DNA of 13,678 nucleotides. Origin: Chloroflexota bacterium (GTDB taxonomy: Bacteria > Chloroflexota > Anaerolineae > UBA7937 > JACPPX01). Location: the NCBI GenBank assembly GCA_016190785.1, contig JACPPX010000097.1:1-13678 (forward strand), given 5' to 3'. Below, piece by piece: positions 7,307 to 13,678 of the stretch (positions are counted from its first letter, which is position 1; each line of letters opens with the position of its first letter). The notes beneath the pieces are model-generated. The model had not been told where the DNA came from and made no database searches. It saw only the letters and a program-made list of their open reading frames with translations. Both the position numbers and the translations under genes were made by a program.

Positions 7307-8062
7307 ATGGTCCGGCTCAGTGACCTTATCGGTTTCTTGCAAGAGCTCATGGGGGATGCGGGTGAAAAAGACCCGTATTTGGCCAACGGCCTTCAATTCC
7401 CAGGCCAAGAGCAGATCCAAAAGTTGGCCACCGGGGTTTCCGCATCCATAGCCCTCTTTGAGAAAGCGGTGGCCGCGGGAGCCCAAGCACTTCTTGTGCA
7501 CCACTCCATCAATCGGCCACAGGGTATCCTCTTGGACAATTTCTTTCTCAATCGGGTCCGCTTCCTTATGGAAAACAACCTCTCCCTGATTGGCTATCAT
7601 TATCTTCTCGACCATCATCCCCAGGTGGGCCATGCTGCCCAGATTATCCAGAAACTGGGTGGGGAGATCACCACTCCTTATTACGATGGCTGGGGATGGT
7701 ACGGAGAACTGGCCAACCCAAGGTCTAGAGAACAAGTATTTGCTGAATGCGAGCAACTGTTTGGGGTCAAGGGGGTGCAGTACCCCTTAGGTCCGGAAGA
7801 GATCAAGAAAATGGTAGTCATCACCGGGAAAGGGGCACCCTATACCAATGAGATGCAGGTACTGATCGACCATGAGGTTGACGTATTTATAACCGGTGAA
7901 GTCCACGAGTGGGTAAGAGAGGCCTTCCACGAGGCCAAAATCAATTTCCTCGCTGCCGGGCATTACAATACAGAGTGTTTCGGCATCTGGGCATTGGGGG
8001 ATGTTATCCGCGAGAAATTCGATGTCGAGGTGGAGTTTCTGGATCTGCCTAATGAAGTCTAA
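7307..8062 (+). CDS. Nif3-like dinuclear metal-centre protein (YbgI/NIF3 family)
   Basis: This 251-residue protein matches the NIF3/YbgI family, ring-forming hexameric proteins with a two-metal site; some databases label them GTP cyclohydrolase 1 type 2, but the physiological role is unsettled. Visible family features are NGLQ (27-30), ALLVHHSI with metal ligands His65 and His66, DHHP (102-105), ITGEVHEW (195-202), and AGHYNTE (217-223) with His219 and Glu223. The sequence after the paired histidines is SIN rather than the more common GLFW or PLFW, so the outer part of the metal pocket may differ. There is no signal or membrane segment. GGAG at 7297-7300 sits 6 nt before the ATG. It follows the metallo-hydrolase gene after a 76-nt gap with no clear terminator, so they are probably cotranscribed. 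Confidence 0.9.
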   Translation: MVRLSDLIGFLQELMGDAGEKDPYLANGLQFPGQEQIQKLATGVSASIALFEKAVAAGAQALLVHHSINRPQGILLDNFFLNRVRFLMENNLSLIGYHYLLDHHPQVGHAAQIIQKLGGEITTPYYDGWGWYGELANPRSREQVFAECEQLFGVKGVQYPLGPEEIKKMVVITGKGAPYTNEMQVLIDHEVDVFITGEVHEWVREAFHEAKINFLAAGHYNTECFGIWALGDVIREKFDVEVEFLDLPNEV

Positions 8063-8068
8063 TTCAAC

Positions 8069-9031
8069 ATGAGGCTCCGTACTATTTTCGCAGTTAGCGC
8101 ATTCGGACTCGTTGCGGCTCTCTTGGTTGCATGTGCTCCTGTTGCCACTCCCGGTTGGAGCACAGTGGCTGCAATGCCCACTGCACGGGGTGAAATAGCC
8201 GCTGCGGCTTGGGGGGAGCGGATAATTGTGGTCGGAGGACTCCTGGGCTCTATCTCGGCCAGCGATACAGTAGAGGTCTATGATGTGGCCCGTGACTCTT
8301 GGCAATCCTTGGCCCCTCTTCCCCAGCCTCTGCACCATCTGGCGGTGGCGGTGGTTGGAGATCAAGTCTATGTGATGGGGGGGAGCACCGAGGTGGTACC
8401 CTTTACCCCCACTAAGTTCTTGTACCTTTATGATCCAGTCCAAGATGCCTGGATCCGCAAGGCAGATCTGCCCTATGCCCGCTATGCCCACGGAGCAGTG
8501 GGGCTAAATGGGAAACTATATGTCATCGGAGGAGTAGGGGATCAAGATAGCGCCTCCGTCTTGGTCTATGACCCTGCCACCGATACCTGGGAGGTGCGGG
8601 CTCCCATGCCCACTCCGCGAGAGCACTTAGCGGTGGTAGCAGTGGAAGGGAAAATATTGGCCATTGCCGGGCGATGGAATAGTATAAATATGGATACCCT
8701 GGAGGGATATGATCTGGCGAGCGATACCTGGCAGGCCCTGGCACCCATACCCACGGCGAGGAGTGGTTTAGCTGCAGGAGTGATCCAGGGCCGGATCTAT
8801 GTTGTAGGAGGGGAGGACCCTACTTCGCCGATTGGGATATTTGGGCAAAACGAGGTCTATGACCCAACGGTCAATGCTTGGAGCACGGCGGAGGATCTAC
8901 CCACTCCCCGCCATGGGATTGCCACGGCGGTAGTCGGGGAACGGCTGTATATCATAGGCGGCTCCACCAGCCCGGGCCCCCTCTCCGTCTTCGGGTGGAG
9001 CAACCTGGTAGAGGTTTATACTCCAGGATAA
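8069..9031 (+). CDS. Kelch-repeat beta-propeller lipoprotein
   Basis: This 320-residue protein begins with a hydrophobic signal peptide ending in LLVAC, a good lipobox with Cys22, so it should be lipid-anchored and extracytoplasmic. The mature part has about six Kelch blades. Double-glycine strands occur at IIVVGG (52-57), VYVMGG (100-105), LYVIGG (150-155), ILAIAG (196-201), IYVVGG (243-248) and LYIIGG (293-298), with the paired tryptophans at 78, 128, 174, 221 and 271. Such proteins bind carbohydrates or proteins; no substrate can be named. The fourth blade has AG in place of GG. The gene begins 6 nt after the Nif3-family stop and lacks a clear Shine-Dalgarno, so translation may depend on coupling. 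Confidence 0.92.
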   Translation: MRLRTIFAVSAFGLVAALLVACAPVATPGWSTVAAMPTARGEIAAAAWGERIIVVGGLLGSISASDTVEVYDVARDSWQSLAPLPQPLHHLAVAVVGDQVYVMGGSTEVVPFTPTKFLYLYDPVQDAWIRKADLPYARYAHGAVGLNGKLYVIGGVGDQDSASVLVYDPATDTWEVRAPMPTPREHLAVVAVEGKILAIAGRWNSINMDTLEGYDLASDTWQALAPIPTARSGLAAGVIQGRIYVVGGEDPTSPIGIFGQNEVYDPTVNAWSTAEDLPTPRHGIATAVVGERLYIIGGSTSPGPLSVFGWSNLVEVYTPG

Positions 9032-9036
9032 CCCGC

Positions 9037-9052
9037 GGAGGAGTGCTCCTCC
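9037..9052 (+). other. GC-rich hairpin between the Kelch and membrane-protein genes
   Basis: GGAGGAG and CTCCTCC are separated by two bases, so a strong short hairpin can form in the message five bases after the Kelch stop codon. No T-run follows, so it is not a standard terminator. It may slow mRNA decay or reduce expression of the next gene. Confidence 0.45.
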
Positions 9053-9086
9053 CTGTAGCACTGGTTTCTGGGGTGAGATAACCACA

Positions 9087-9860
9087 ATGATGCCCATCCT
9101 TTTTTTGCTATTCAGCCAGTCGGCAATAGGTGGACTGGCTCTTCTGTGGCTGGCTCCCCAGTCTGCAGGCCGGACCTTTTTCCGGATGATGGGGGCCATT
9201 TTTTTGTTTCTTTCTATTCTCGGTTTGATGGCTGCGATGGGAGGAGGGTTGGCCACAGAGTTTATTCTTTTCCTCCCCTTTTCTATATCCCTCCTGATTT
9301 ACGAGATATTTTTTTGGAGGGGAATTGATCGCATAGCCCCCATTCTTTATATGCTGACCCTGGCCTTGGGCCTCCTGAGCCTTTTCGCCGTTTCGGTGGA
9401 GTATTCTGCCTTCAGAGCAGGAATACCAGGATTTCTTTATCCTCTCAATTTTTTGGGTACGGCTGTCATTTTAGGATCGGTCATCGTTGGCCTGGCGCTC
9501 GGTCACTGGTATTTGGCGGCATATAAGATGCCCCTCGAGCCCCTCAAGCGAGTCGTTCAGATCCTGATTATCTCTGCGCTAGGCTTGGGTATCCTCAACA
9601 TCTGGCTGGCCCTTTCCGGTAGCGGGCTGCCTTTGGACGCCACTACTAGCCCAGAATCAACCCAGCAATTGATTCTGATCTTGGGGAGGGTGGTTTTTGG
9701 CATCCTGGCCCCAGCCTTTCTGGGGCTGATGACCTGGGATGTCCTCCGCTACCGCAAAACCACCTCCGCCACCGGCATCCTATATGTGGCCCTAGCCCTG
9801 GTCATCGCCGGGGAACTGAGTGCCCGCTTCCTTTTGCTGGCCACCGGGATACCATGGTAG
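9087..9860 (+). CDS. Integral membrane protein of unknown function, about eight transmembrane segments
   Basis: I cannot assign a family to this 257-residue protein. Hydrophobic segments lie at roughly 3-23, 32-52, 56-77, 83-103, 118-139, 155-176, 195-216 and 227-250, with short loops and no large soluble domain. Notable polar residues near or in the membrane are Glu60, Glu73, a GHWYL motif with His140 at the end of the fifth segment, Lys154-Arg155 in the next loop, and Glu243/Arg247 in the last segment (AGELSARFLL). The buried acidic residues and histidine could serve in ion or cofactor handling, and the last segment faintly recalls NrfD/DmsC-type membrane anchors, but this is weak. GGTGAG lies 9 nt before the first of two adjacent ATGs. 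It is the last gene before a probable terminator. Confidence 0.8.
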   Translation: MMPILFLLFSQSAIGGLALLWLAPQSAGRTFFRMMGAIFLFLSILGLMAAMGGGLATEFILFLPFSISLLIYEIFFWRGIDRIAPILYMLTLALGLLSLFAVSVEYSAFRAGIPGFLYPLNFLGTAVILGSVIVGLALGHWYLAAYKMPLEPLKRVVQILIISALGLGILNIWLALSGSGLPLDATTSPESTQQLILILGRVVFGILAPAFLGLMTWDVLRYRKTTSATGILYVALALVIAGELSARFLLLATGIPW

Positions 9861-9882
9861 AATTTCCCAAGTTTGAATTTTG

Positions 9883-9920
9883 GACCCTGGTGCAGTAAGA
9901 TGCAGCCAGGGTCGCTTTTA
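9883..9920 (+). terminator. Probable Rho-independent terminator
   Basis: An 8-bp perfect stem (GACCCTGG at 9883-9890 with CCAGGGTC at 9906-9913) encloses a 15-nt loop and is followed by GCTTTTA. The stem starts 23 nt after the membrane-protein stop and precedes the epimerase gene. The loop is large and the T-run is only four bases, so termination may be partial. Confidence 0.65.
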
Positions 9921-9946
9921 TCAATAATTATTAACTAGGAGGACTA

Positions 9947-10912
9947 TTGAATATATTGGTTACCGGCGGAGCGGGATATATCGGCTCCCACCTTGTGGAT
10001 CGCCTTCTATCCGTCGGCCACCAAGTGACGGTGGTTGACGACCTCTCGGTGGGGAAGATGGCCAACCTCCAGCGTCACCTCTCCGATAAACGCTTTCGGT
10101 TTATCGAGGGGAGCATCCTCTATCCCACTATGATGGATGAGTTAATGAAAGACTGTCAATTGGTCTATCACCTGGCGGCAGTAGTGGGGGTTAAATATTA
10201 TGTTGAGGATCCGCTCAAAGTAATAGCCACCAATGTGCGTGGTACGGAGGTGGTATTAGAGTTAGCCGCCTTGCACAACTGCCGGGTGGTTTTGGCCTCC
10301 ACTTCGGAGATCTATGGCAAAAGCAGCCAGATCCCTTTCTCCGAGGACGGGCTAAGGGTTTTAGGCCCTACCTGGGTCCACCGCTGGTCTTACGCCACTT
10401 CCAAGGCCTTGGACGAGCACCTGGCCTTTGCCTATGCCCGGCGGGGGTTGCAAGTAACTGTGATCCGCTACTTCAATTCGTACGGACCGCGTTTGGATCC
10501 CAGAGGGTATGGTAGTGTAGTCGCCAAGTTTATCATCCAGGCTCTCCAGAACCAGCCTTTCACCGTACACGGCGATGGGCAGCAGACCCGCTGCTTCACC
10601 TATATTGAGGATTCGGTCGAGGGGACGCTGTTAGCGGGGGGGGAAGAAAAAGCAATTGGCGAGGTTTTCAACATTGGTAATTCCCAAGAGACCAGCATTC
10701 AGGAGTTGGCAGAACTGGTGAAGGAGCTGACAGGCTCCGAATCCTCTACTCTGCACCTTCCCTATCAAGAGGTATACGGCCCCGGTTTTGAGGATCCGCC
10801 ACGGAGGGTTCCGGATACCAGTAAAGCCAACATTCTTTTAGGGTTTCAGGCCAAGGTGCCTCTGCGGGAAGGGCTGGAGAAAACCATCGCCTGGTTTCGC
10901 AGCCGCCAGTGA
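9947..10912 (+). CDS. NAD-dependent sugar-nucleotide epimerase/dehydratase (extended SDR)
   Basis: This 321-residue cytoplasmic enzyme belongs to the extended short-chain dehydrogenase/reductases that modify nucleotide sugars. The NAD-binding GGAGYIG (7-13) follows the first beta-strand, and Asp31/Asp32 at the end of strand two favour NAD over NADP. The catalytic set is STSE (118-121) and YATSK (Tyr149, Lys153). The later segments RYFNSYGPR and VHGDGQQTRCFTYIED are typical of UDP-glucuronate decarboxylase, UDP-glucose 4-epimerase and related enzymes. The closest overall feel is the UXS/4-epimerase group, but the exact substrate cannot be decided. The start is TTG at 9947, supported by a perfect AGGAGG at 9937-9942. 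It begins a three-gene group and probably supplies sugars for envelope glycans. Confidence 0.9.
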   Translation: MNILVTGGAGYIGSHLVDRLLSVGHQVTVVDDLSVGKMANLQRHLSDKRFRFIEGSILYPTMMDELMKDCQLVYHLAAVVGVKYYVEDPLKVIATNVRGTEVVLELAALHNCRVVLASTSEIYGKSSQIPFSEDGLRVLGPTWVHRWSYATSKALDEHLAFAYARRGLQVTVIRYFNSYGPRLDPRGYGSVVAKFIIQALQNQPFTVHGDGQQTRCFTYIEDSVEGTLLAGGEEKAIGEVFNIGNSQETSIQELAELVKELTGSESSTLHLPYQEVYGPGFEDPPRRVPDTSKANILLGFQAKVPLREGLEKTIAWFRSRQ

Positions 10913-10921
10913 AGGCAGAGT

Positions 10922-11509
10922 ATGGGCCATACGAATAAGATGGCAAAAGCCCAAGCTCCTCCCAAGACCAGGTTCACCTGGAGACGAGCCGCGGCTGTCT
11001 TATTTGCCCTGGCGGTGATAGTAGCCTTCGCCTTCTTCCAAGACGAGGTGCGGAAATATCAGGAGCTGGGCTACCTTGGGCTTTTTTTGATCAACCTTAT
11101 GGGTTCGGGCACTATCATCCTTCCCGTTCCTGCGCTACTAAGTGTATACTTGGCCGGCGAAACCCTGAATCCGTGGCTGGTGGGTGTAGTGTCTGGGGCG
11201 GCCAGTGCCATAGGGGAACTAACCGGTTATTTGCTTGGTTTTGGAGGTGGGGTGCTGATTGATGAGAATCCAGTCTATCAGAAGTTCTACGACTTCATGA
11301 AACGCTATGGGTTCTGGACAATACTAGTTTTAGCGATTATTCCCAATCCCCTCTTTGACATGGCGGGGATGGCTGCCGGGGCTTTGCGATTTCCGGTGAG
11401 CCGCTTTCTCATCGCAGCTTTTATTGGTAAGACAGTAAGGATGATCGCCGTAGCCTATGCCGGATACTATTCTTTGGGGTTTGTTAGGGATTTTATCAGT
11501 GGGGGGTGA
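10922..11509 (+). CDS. DedA/VTT-family membrane protein
   Basis: This 195-residue protein has a basic N-terminus, a first membrane segment (about 22-40), and a VTT (SNARE-associated, DedA) domain with re-entrant and membrane-spanning parts to residue 190. Family features are the GYLGLFLINLMGSGTIILPVP start of the domain (residues 50-70), GELTGYLLG (98-106, Glu99), IPNPLFDMAG (140-149) and IGKTVRM (168-174, Arg173). DedA/VTT proteins act in the membrane and several are lipid scramblases or flippases, including for undecaprenyl phosphate in some bacteria; which lipid this one handles is unknown. It begins 9 nt after the epimerase stop; ATG at 10940 is an alternative start. Its pairing with a sugar-nucleotide enzyme would fit envelope polymer assembly, though this is inference. 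Confidence 0.88.
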   Translation: MGHTNKMAKAQAPPKTRFTWRRAAAVLFALAVIVAFAFFQDEVRKYQELGYLGLFLINLMGSGTIILPVPALLSVYLAGETLNPWLVGVVSGAASAIGELTGYLLGFGGGVLIDENPVYQKFYDFMKRYGFWTILVLAIIPNPLFDMAGMAAGALRFPVSRFLIAAFIGKTVRMIAVAYAGYYSLGFVRDFISGG

Positions 11510-11512
11510 AAG

Positions 11513-11836
11513 ATGGCTGCTCGAAAATCTAGCAATCCGTGGGATGCCAAAAAAATAAAGGCCTTGCGTCAAAGTCTGGGATTGACCCAAACAGAGATGG
11601 CCGAGGAACTGGGCATTCGCCAGCAGACGGTGAGTGAATGGGAAACAGGGGTCTATAAGCCGCGGGGGGCCAGCCTGCGGCTTCTAGACCTCCTAGCCCG
11701 CCGCGAGGGTTTCGGCCCAGTGGCCAAGAAAGGTTCGCCCTCGCCCAGGCCGCGCCCCAAGCGAGGCGTGAGCCCCAAATCGGCGAAGGAGACTGAGGAG
11801 GAGAAGAAAAGCGAGGATTGGGCGCCCTGGGATTAG
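11513..11836 (+). CDS. Small XRE-family helix-turn-helix protein with charged tail
   Basis: This 107-residue protein is a probable DNA-binding regulator. The HTH lies at about residues 11-60: a first helix KKIKALRQSLG, a positioning helix TQTEMAEELG (25-34) and a recognition helix RQQTVSEWETG (36-46), followed by PRGASLRLLDLLAR. The last 40 residues are first basic and proline-rich (about 71-92) and then acidic (93-107), and look disordered. No sensor domain is present. It begins 3 nt after the DedA stop, with GGGGGGTGAAAG acting as the ribosome binding site, so it is likely cotranscribed with epimerase and DedA. It is the nearest regulator gene to the inverted repeat at 11962-11984. Its target is unknown. 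A lone antitoxin-like role is possible but no toxin gene is adjacent. Confidence 0.88.
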   Translation: MAARKSSNPWDAKKIKALRQSLGLTQTEMAEELGIRQQTVSEWETGVYKPRGASLRLLDLLARREGFGPVAKKGSPSPRPRPKRGVSPKSAKETEEEKKSEDWAPWD

Positions 11837-11949
11837 CGTAGGCCCGTTGCCTCGGAAGGGCATATTCATACTAGTGATGGAGTAGTCATTGCCCTGACAG
11901 TCCCTCTCGCCAGATGTTTGCACTCGCTTTTAGAGCCAGGAGTAGCATA
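11837..11949. other. Non-coding gap with no clear content
   Basis: Between the XRE gene and the valS promoter I see no credible gene. A 4-bp GCCC/GGGC pairing near 11842-11861 is too weak, and lacks a T-run, to count as a terminator for the upstream operon. Confidence 0.5.
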
Positions 11950-11978
11950 TTGACAAACTGCCCGAATATGCCTAAAAT
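11950..11978 (+). promoter_or_regulatory. Near-consensus sigma70-type promoter of the T-box/valS unit
   Basis: TTGACA (11950-11955), a 17-bp spacer and TAAAAT (11973-11978) predict transcription from near 11985, just before the first T-box stem, and so a leader of about 319 nt before valS. Confidence 0.85.
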
Positions 11979-11984
11979 ATTCGG
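11962..11984. promoter_or_regulatory. Perfect 8-bp inverted repeat over the valS promoter, possible operator
   Basis: CCGAATAT (11962-11969) and ATATTCGG (11977-11984) are perfect inverted copies separated by 7 bp. One arm lies in the spacer and the other overlaps the end of the -10 and the start site. The repeat ends before the expected transcript, so it would act as DNA, for example as a repressor site, rather than as an RNA hairpin. Confidence 0.55.
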
Positions 11985-11996
11985 CAATACCCATAA

Positions 11997-12246
11997 AGGC
12001 TGCGAACAGGAGGAGTAAGCGGAAGTCGGCGGATAGAAAGGGAGGGTCATGGCTGAAAACCCTCCTCTGCCAGAGCCGTTGAAGGTCGCCTGGGAGCCTG
12101 GACCCTGAATGCCGATAATCGGCACTAGGGGCCTGCGGGTAGGCCCGTTATAGCCAAAAGCGTCCCCATGCGACTTTGCAGAGTGGGGAAAACGAGGTGG
12201 TACCGCGGAAGGATGCCCCTTTCGTCCCCGGACGAAGGGGCTTTTT
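11997..12246 (+). ncRNA. T-box riboswitch, valine specifier GUC
   Basis: This leader element senses uncharged tRNA-Val and controls valS transcription. Stem I begins with AGGCT (11997-12001) paired to AGCCT (12095-12099) and CAGG (12007-12010) paired to CCTG (12089-12092). The specifier-loop 5' strand carries AGTA (12014-12017), and on the 3' side GTC at 12085-12087, followed by a purine, is the proposed specifier codon for valine. The apical hairpin uses GGAGGG/CCCTCC. Later hairpins are 12110-12124 (TGCCGA/TCGGCA), 12129-12146 (GGGCCT/AGGCCC) and 12164-12188 (CCCCA/TGGGG, stem III-like). The conserved T-box sequence AACGAGGTGGTACCGCGG lies at 12191-12208; its TGGT matches the ACCA end expected for tRNA-Val. 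The exact specifier assignment is inferred from pairing by eye. Confidence 0.93.
12215..12246 (+). terminator. T-box-controlled intrinsic terminator
   Basis: GCCCCTTTCGTCC (12215-12227) pairs with GGACGAAGGGGC (12230-12241) with one bulged T and a tiny loop, followed by five Ts. It lies directly after the T-box sequence, whose antiterminator form uses part of the same left arm. This is the default off state when tRNA-Val is charged. Confidence 0.92.
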
Positions 12247-12303
12247 GTTATGGCTTAGGGTCGTGATTTGCTAGGCAAGGCAATAATAGAGAGGTGTAGT
12301 ATT

Positions 12304-13678
12304 ATGGCTGAGATGCCCAAAATCTATAATCCCCAGGCAGTGGAGGGGAGGATCTATCAGTTCTGGAAGGATAAGGGTTATTTCACCCCCAAGCCTGTTG
12401 CGGGGAAAAAACCCTTTGTGATCATTCTCCCTCCGCCCAATGTCACTGGGGAGTTGCACTTGGGTCATGCCCAACGCTCCGGGGTCCAGGACCTGATGAT
12501 TAGATGGCACCGCATGCGCGGAGAGCCCACCCTCTGGCTCCCCGGCGTAGATCACGCCTCCATTGGAGTGCATGTTGTCATCGAGCGTGGACTGGCGCAA
12601 AGAACAGCGGTTATCAATAGCCTGCTTGAGGAAATAGGGTACCCAAAGTCGCAACTAAAGCCGGGACCTCTCACCCGCCACGCTCTGGGGCGAGAATGGT
12701 TTTTGAAACTCACCTGGGCCTGGATCAGCAAATACCGGCACATTATTTCGCAGCAGCAGGAAAGGTTAGGAGCCTCCCTGGATTGGACCCGGGAAAGGTT
12801 CACCATGGACCCTGGCCCCTCGCGGGCGGTGCGTACGGCCTTTGTCCGACTTTTTAACAAAGGTCTTATCTATAGGGGGGAGTATATCATTCAGTGGTGT
12901 CCACAGGATCAGACCGCGGTCTCTGATCTGGAAGTTAAAAATCGGGAGGAGAAGGGAAACCTTTGGACGGTGAAATATCCCCTCGAGGGGGGCGGGGAGA
13001 TTGCGGTGGCTACCACCCGCCCAGAGACGATCCTAGGGGATACAGCCGTGGCCGTCCACCCTCAGGACGAACGGTACAAGAAACTGATAGGGCGCATCGC
13101 TATCCTCCCCGTGCTCGACCGCCGCATCCCCATTATTGCTGATGAGACAGTGGATCCCAAATTCGGCACAGGAGCAGTAAAGGTCACCCCCGGCCACGAT
13201 CCCCAGGACTACGAAATCGGCCGCCGCCACAGCCTGCCGATCATCAACATCATGAACAAAGATGCCACTCTTAATGAGAATGCCGGCCCATATGCCGGAC
13301 TGGATCGTTTTCAGGCTCGCAAACGAATAGTCGAGCAACTGCAAAGTGAAGGGCTTTTGCTCAAGGCCGAGGAGCATCTTCATTCGCCGGGAAGGTGCGA
13401 TCGATGTGACACATTGCTGGAGCCGCTGGTCTCGGAGCAATGGTTCGTGCGCATAAAACCTCTGGCCGAACCAGCGATCACCGCGGTGCGAGAAGGGCGG
13501 ATAAAGATTGTTCCGCAGCGTTTTGCCAAGGTCTATTTTAACTGGATGGAGAACATCCGCGACTGGTGCATCTCCCGTCAACTGTGGTGGGGGCATCGCA
13601 TCCCGGAGTGGTACTGCGAGAACGGCCACCAGACCGCAGCCATCGAGGACACGGACCGCTGTGCCACCTGTGGTAGCA
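12304..13678 (+). CDS. valS: Valyl-tRNA synthetase, N-terminal 458 residues (cut by window edge)
   Basis: This class I enzyme attaches valine to tRNA-Val in the cytoplasm. The frame is open from ATG at 12304, preceded by AGAGGTG at 12290-12296, to the window edge. The HIGH signature is HLGH (52-55) inside PPPNVTGELHLGHA. The CP1 editing domain shows TTRPETILGDTAVAVHP and FGTGAVKVTPGHDPQDYEIGRRH. CDRC (a possible zinc pair) precedes LVSEQWFVRIKPLA, and NWMENIRDWCISRQLWWGHRIP is diagnostic of ValS rather than IleS or LeuS. The KMSKS loop, anticodon-binding domain and C-terminal coiled coil lie beyond the window. One oddity is DHASIGVH (residues 83-90), where most bacterial ValS proteins read DHAGIATQ. 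The T-box in front gives independent support for valine specificity. Confidence 0.96.
   Translation, partial: MAEMPKIYNPQAVEGRIYQFWKDKGYFTPKPVAGKKPFVIILPPPNVTGELHLGHAQRSGVQDLMIRWHRMRGEPTLWLPGVDHASIGVHVVIERGLAQRTAVINSLLEEIGYPKSQLKPGPLTRHALGREWFLKLTWAWISKYRHIISQQQERLGASLDWTRERFTMDPGPSRAVRTAFVRLFNKGLIYRGEYIIQWCPQDQTAVSDLEVKNREEKGNLWTVKYPLEGGGEIAVATTRPETILGDTAVAVHPQDERYKKLIGRIAILPVLDRRIPIIADETVDPKFGTGAVKVTPGHDPQDYEIGRRHSLPIINIMNKDATLNENAGPYAGLDRFQARKRIVEQLQSEGLLLKAEEHLHSPGRCDRCDTLLEPLVSEQWFVRIKPLAEPAITAVREGRIKIVPQRFAKVYFNWMENIRDWCISRQLWWGHRIPEWYCENGHQTAAIEDTDRCATCGS

Noticed and set aside
7234..7323. 29-codon plus-strand frame between the metallo-hydrolase and Nif3-family genes
   Set aside because: It overlaps the start of the Nif3-family gene, has no ribosome binding site and shows no recognisable protein features.
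7265..7756. 163-residue open frame on the minus strand
   Set aside because: It is antisense to the well-supported Nif3-family gene, with no start signal.
7787..8491. 234-residue open frame on the minus strand
   Set aside because: It spans the end of the Nif3-family gene and the start of the Kelch gene antisense, and has no domain-like character.
8150..9020. Approximate DNA repeats inside the Kelch gene
   Set aside because: They follow from repeated Kelch blades in the protein and are not separate DNA repeats.
11886..12125. 79-residue minus-strand frame in the valS leader
   Set aside because: It overlaps the promoter and T-box stem I, and the RNA structure explains the sequence.
13033..13629. 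198-residue open frame on the minus strand
   Set aside because: It is antisense to valS, whose frame is continuous and conserved here.
1..13678. CRISPR arrays, insertion sequences, tRNA or rRNA genes
   Set aside because: I looked for regularly spaced repeats, terminal inverted repeats with transposase frames and cloverleaf patterns and saw none.

Overview
The window reads as ordinary chromosomal DNA from a bacterium of moderate GC content. I infer a member of the Chloroflexota, perhaps Anaerolineae-like. The support is a lipoprotein penicillin-binding protein with a Pro/Thr-rich tail, membrane- or lipid-anchored beta-propellers (WSPD-type and Kelch), a T-box in front of valS, and several weak or near-leaderless starts. 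This is an impression from gene style, not a marker-gene result. Genes are densely packed. No mobile element, CRISPR array, tRNA or rRNA is visible.

Layout. (1) 1-2559, minus strand: a class B penicillin-binding protein (MecA-like domain order) followed after 4 nt by the start of ychF, which runs off the left edge. (2) 2560-2740: a divergent intergenic region with candidate promoters both ways and a 12-bp AT-rich palindrome. (3) 2741-6526, plus strand: a compact FtsH-like membrane AAA metalloprotease, a single-pass membrane protein of unknown function overlapping its end, and a membrane-anchored WSPD beta-propeller. They look like one transcription unit. (4) 6548-9920: a near-consensus promoter (TTGACA-17-TAGAAT), then a glyoxalase II-like metallo-hydrolase, a Nif3-family protein, a Kelch lipoprotein and a polytopic membrane protein, closed by a probable terminator. 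(5) 9947-11836: a sugar-nucleotide epimerase/dehydratase, a DedA/VTT membrane protein and a small XRE-type regulator, tightly spaced. (6) 11950-13678: a promoter overlapped by a perfect inverted repeat, a T-box leader whose specifier reads GUC (valine), its terminator, and the first 458 codons of valS, cut by the right edge.

How the genes may work together. The valS unit is the best-understood part: uncharged tRNA-Val should stabilise the antiterminator and allow valS transcription, and the inverted repeat suggests a possible second control at initiation. The least-described part is the protease cluster. It has an FtsH-like enzyme with almost no extracytoplasmic domain, extra insertions in the ATPase domain and a changed second arginine finger, encoded together with two extracytoplasmic membrane-anchored proteins that could be partners or substrates. 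That functional link is inference from gene order only.
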